Translations under genes and position numbers: made by a program
In this document: positions 62,881 to 64,000 of the stretch, piece by piece
How the letters are laid out: each line of letters opens with the position of its first letter
How positions within the stretch are numbered: position 1 is the first letter of the stretch
Assembly: GCA_014155875.1 (NCBI GenBank)
Contig: JACEFZ010027761.1
Location: forward strand, 422,001-486,000
Direction of reading: 5' to 3'
Length of the DNA: 64,000 nt
DNA from: Cepaea nemoralis
Taxonomy: Eukaryota; Mollusca; Gastropoda; Stylommatophora; Helicidae
The notes under the pieces: generated by a model
What the model saw: only the letters and a program-made list of their open reading frames with translations
Told to the model about the DNA's origin: nothing
Database searches by the model: none

Positions 62881-64000
62881 TATGATTTGTTCTTGGGTAA
62901 TTAGATCTGTTCTAATTCTGTCACCGAATCACATAAAGTTGGTGTTTGTAGTTTGGTGGACAGTAACCTGGTAACCTACATATTGGCACTAAAACTCATG
63001 TATTCTCCTATACAACACTTCTCTGATTTGGTGAAGAGATCACTCTGTCTCTCGTGTCCTTAAAAATGCTTATCTGACCGAAGTTACGTGACGTTTTAGT
63101 AGTTGTATTTACAACCCGCCCTTCTCATAGTACCCCATTGGTACCAAGACAATTAACCTCTGTATTAAAGAGGGTTAACAAGACCGAAGTCCTGGCTAAA
63201 TAAGTACACCTTCAAATCTTGATCTGTGTGTGCATTTCAATACACTTTTACTCTCGTATGTTGTATAATGCTAAATATGCAGTTACCTTGTTCTTTTATC
63301 CCCCTCAGACTACATGTGTCCCTGTTGGCTTGTTAGTGTGTTGACTAATAAGTTGCTGTGTCTAATAAAGTGACTGTATTTTAAATTGATAGTGTTGAGT
63401 TTTAAGGTTTGTGTACCGTGTGTGCTGAATGTGTGGTGTATTTCCAAGCGTCACGAGTTGGGATAAACTCAATCATGAATTACTGCACTGTGTGCAATAC
63501 ATGATCAGGCATTCCAAGTAGTGGTGCTTAGATGTATCCTAACTGCTAAACTAAGTATATTACACTAACTATTAAATTAAACTCACTATTAAACTAAGTA
63601 CTACACATGTATTAACAAATTAGACAAGTCATGCAATTTGACATGAAAGACGCAGACAAATTACAATAAATACGTTTTGCGTACAATTTGTCCGCCAAGT
63701 GTATCGTTCTCTCATTTAATCCTTTCACGCAGTCATTCACTCACCTTTCATTCAAAATAGTATTTGGTTAAAATATATAATTAAAGTTGAGGTAAGTGTT
63801 ATTGCCCTTAGAAAAAATGGACTAGGCGATATTTGCCCTTTAAGAAAATACGTACTTTTTGTACGATGAATCAAAAATAGGTTGTAATTTACATAGAGAC
63901 AATTTTATAGGACGGTTCTTTAGCCTATGAATGGCACCGCCTGTAATATTAAAGTAGAATATGTACAAATTACAGGTTAACACATTTTATATACATCGTT
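62881..64000. other. Presumed interior (3' part) of the LTR element, non-coding
   Basis: No gag-pol frame is visible. Either a long 3' untranslated interior, a non-autonomous element, or the LTR is solitary. The rest lies beyond the window. Confidence 0.3.

Overview
The window looks like nuclear DNA of an animal: AT-rich, one protein gene split by large introns, and a dense, layered load of LINEs, tRNA-derived SINEs, DNA transposons and simple repeats. The LINE proteins (apurinic-type endonuclease-RT tails, RNase H tails with TAAC-type 3' tails) and the type II cryptochrome suggest a protostome, possibly a mollusc. The species is inference and cannot be fixed from the sequence alone.

The only host gene I can support is a vertebrate-like (type II, transcriptional-repressor class) cryptochrome on the minus strand. 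Ten coding exons run from 55431 (start codon) down to 15180, and their phases all agree. They encode 515 residues: the whole photolyase-homology region, with the FAD pocket and a complete tryptophan triad. About 1.55 kb of coding sequence is spread over about 40 kb. Introns 1-3 are 8-11 kb each and introns 4-9 are 0.8-2.9 kb. Nine of the ten donors begin with GT (the last one being only predicted); the exon 8 donor appears to be GC. The C-terminal tail is unresolved: exon 10 either runs straight into a TAG stop or splices to an exon I could not find between 1 and 15179. Upstream of the start lie a CACGTG E-box, a CACGTT E'-box and a CCAAT box, which would suit a clock gene but are unproven.

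The remaining sequence is mostly mobile or repetitive. 1-15 kb holds SINEs, TTAA-flanked MITEs, a mariner palindrome, LINE ends and minisatellites. 15-27 kb (exons 10 to 4) adds a 37-bp satellite that seems to have grown out of a SINE. 27-38 kb (intron 3) holds a LINE split by a hAT element with an exact TSD, and a second LINE split by a 336-bp insertion. 38-47 kb (intron 2) has a 42-bp CCAAT-containing array and a LINE inserted inside another LINE. 47-55 kb (intron 1) has a pogo-like transposase tail, a near-complete but frameshifted RT LINE and a large foldback. 55-64 kb is upstream of the gene and ends in a minus-strand LTR with its polypurine tract.

Many elements could be bounded by eye from target-site duplications, which gives a relative insertion order at at least five nested sites. 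I found no tRNA or rRNA gene, no CRISPR array, and no complete intact transposase or reverse transcriptase. No clear undescribed biological system was seen. The best leads are the GC donor and missing tail of the cryptochrome, the CCAAT minisatellite, the SINE-born satellite, and a 3' tail shared by a LINE, a SINE and a 651-bp non-coding element.
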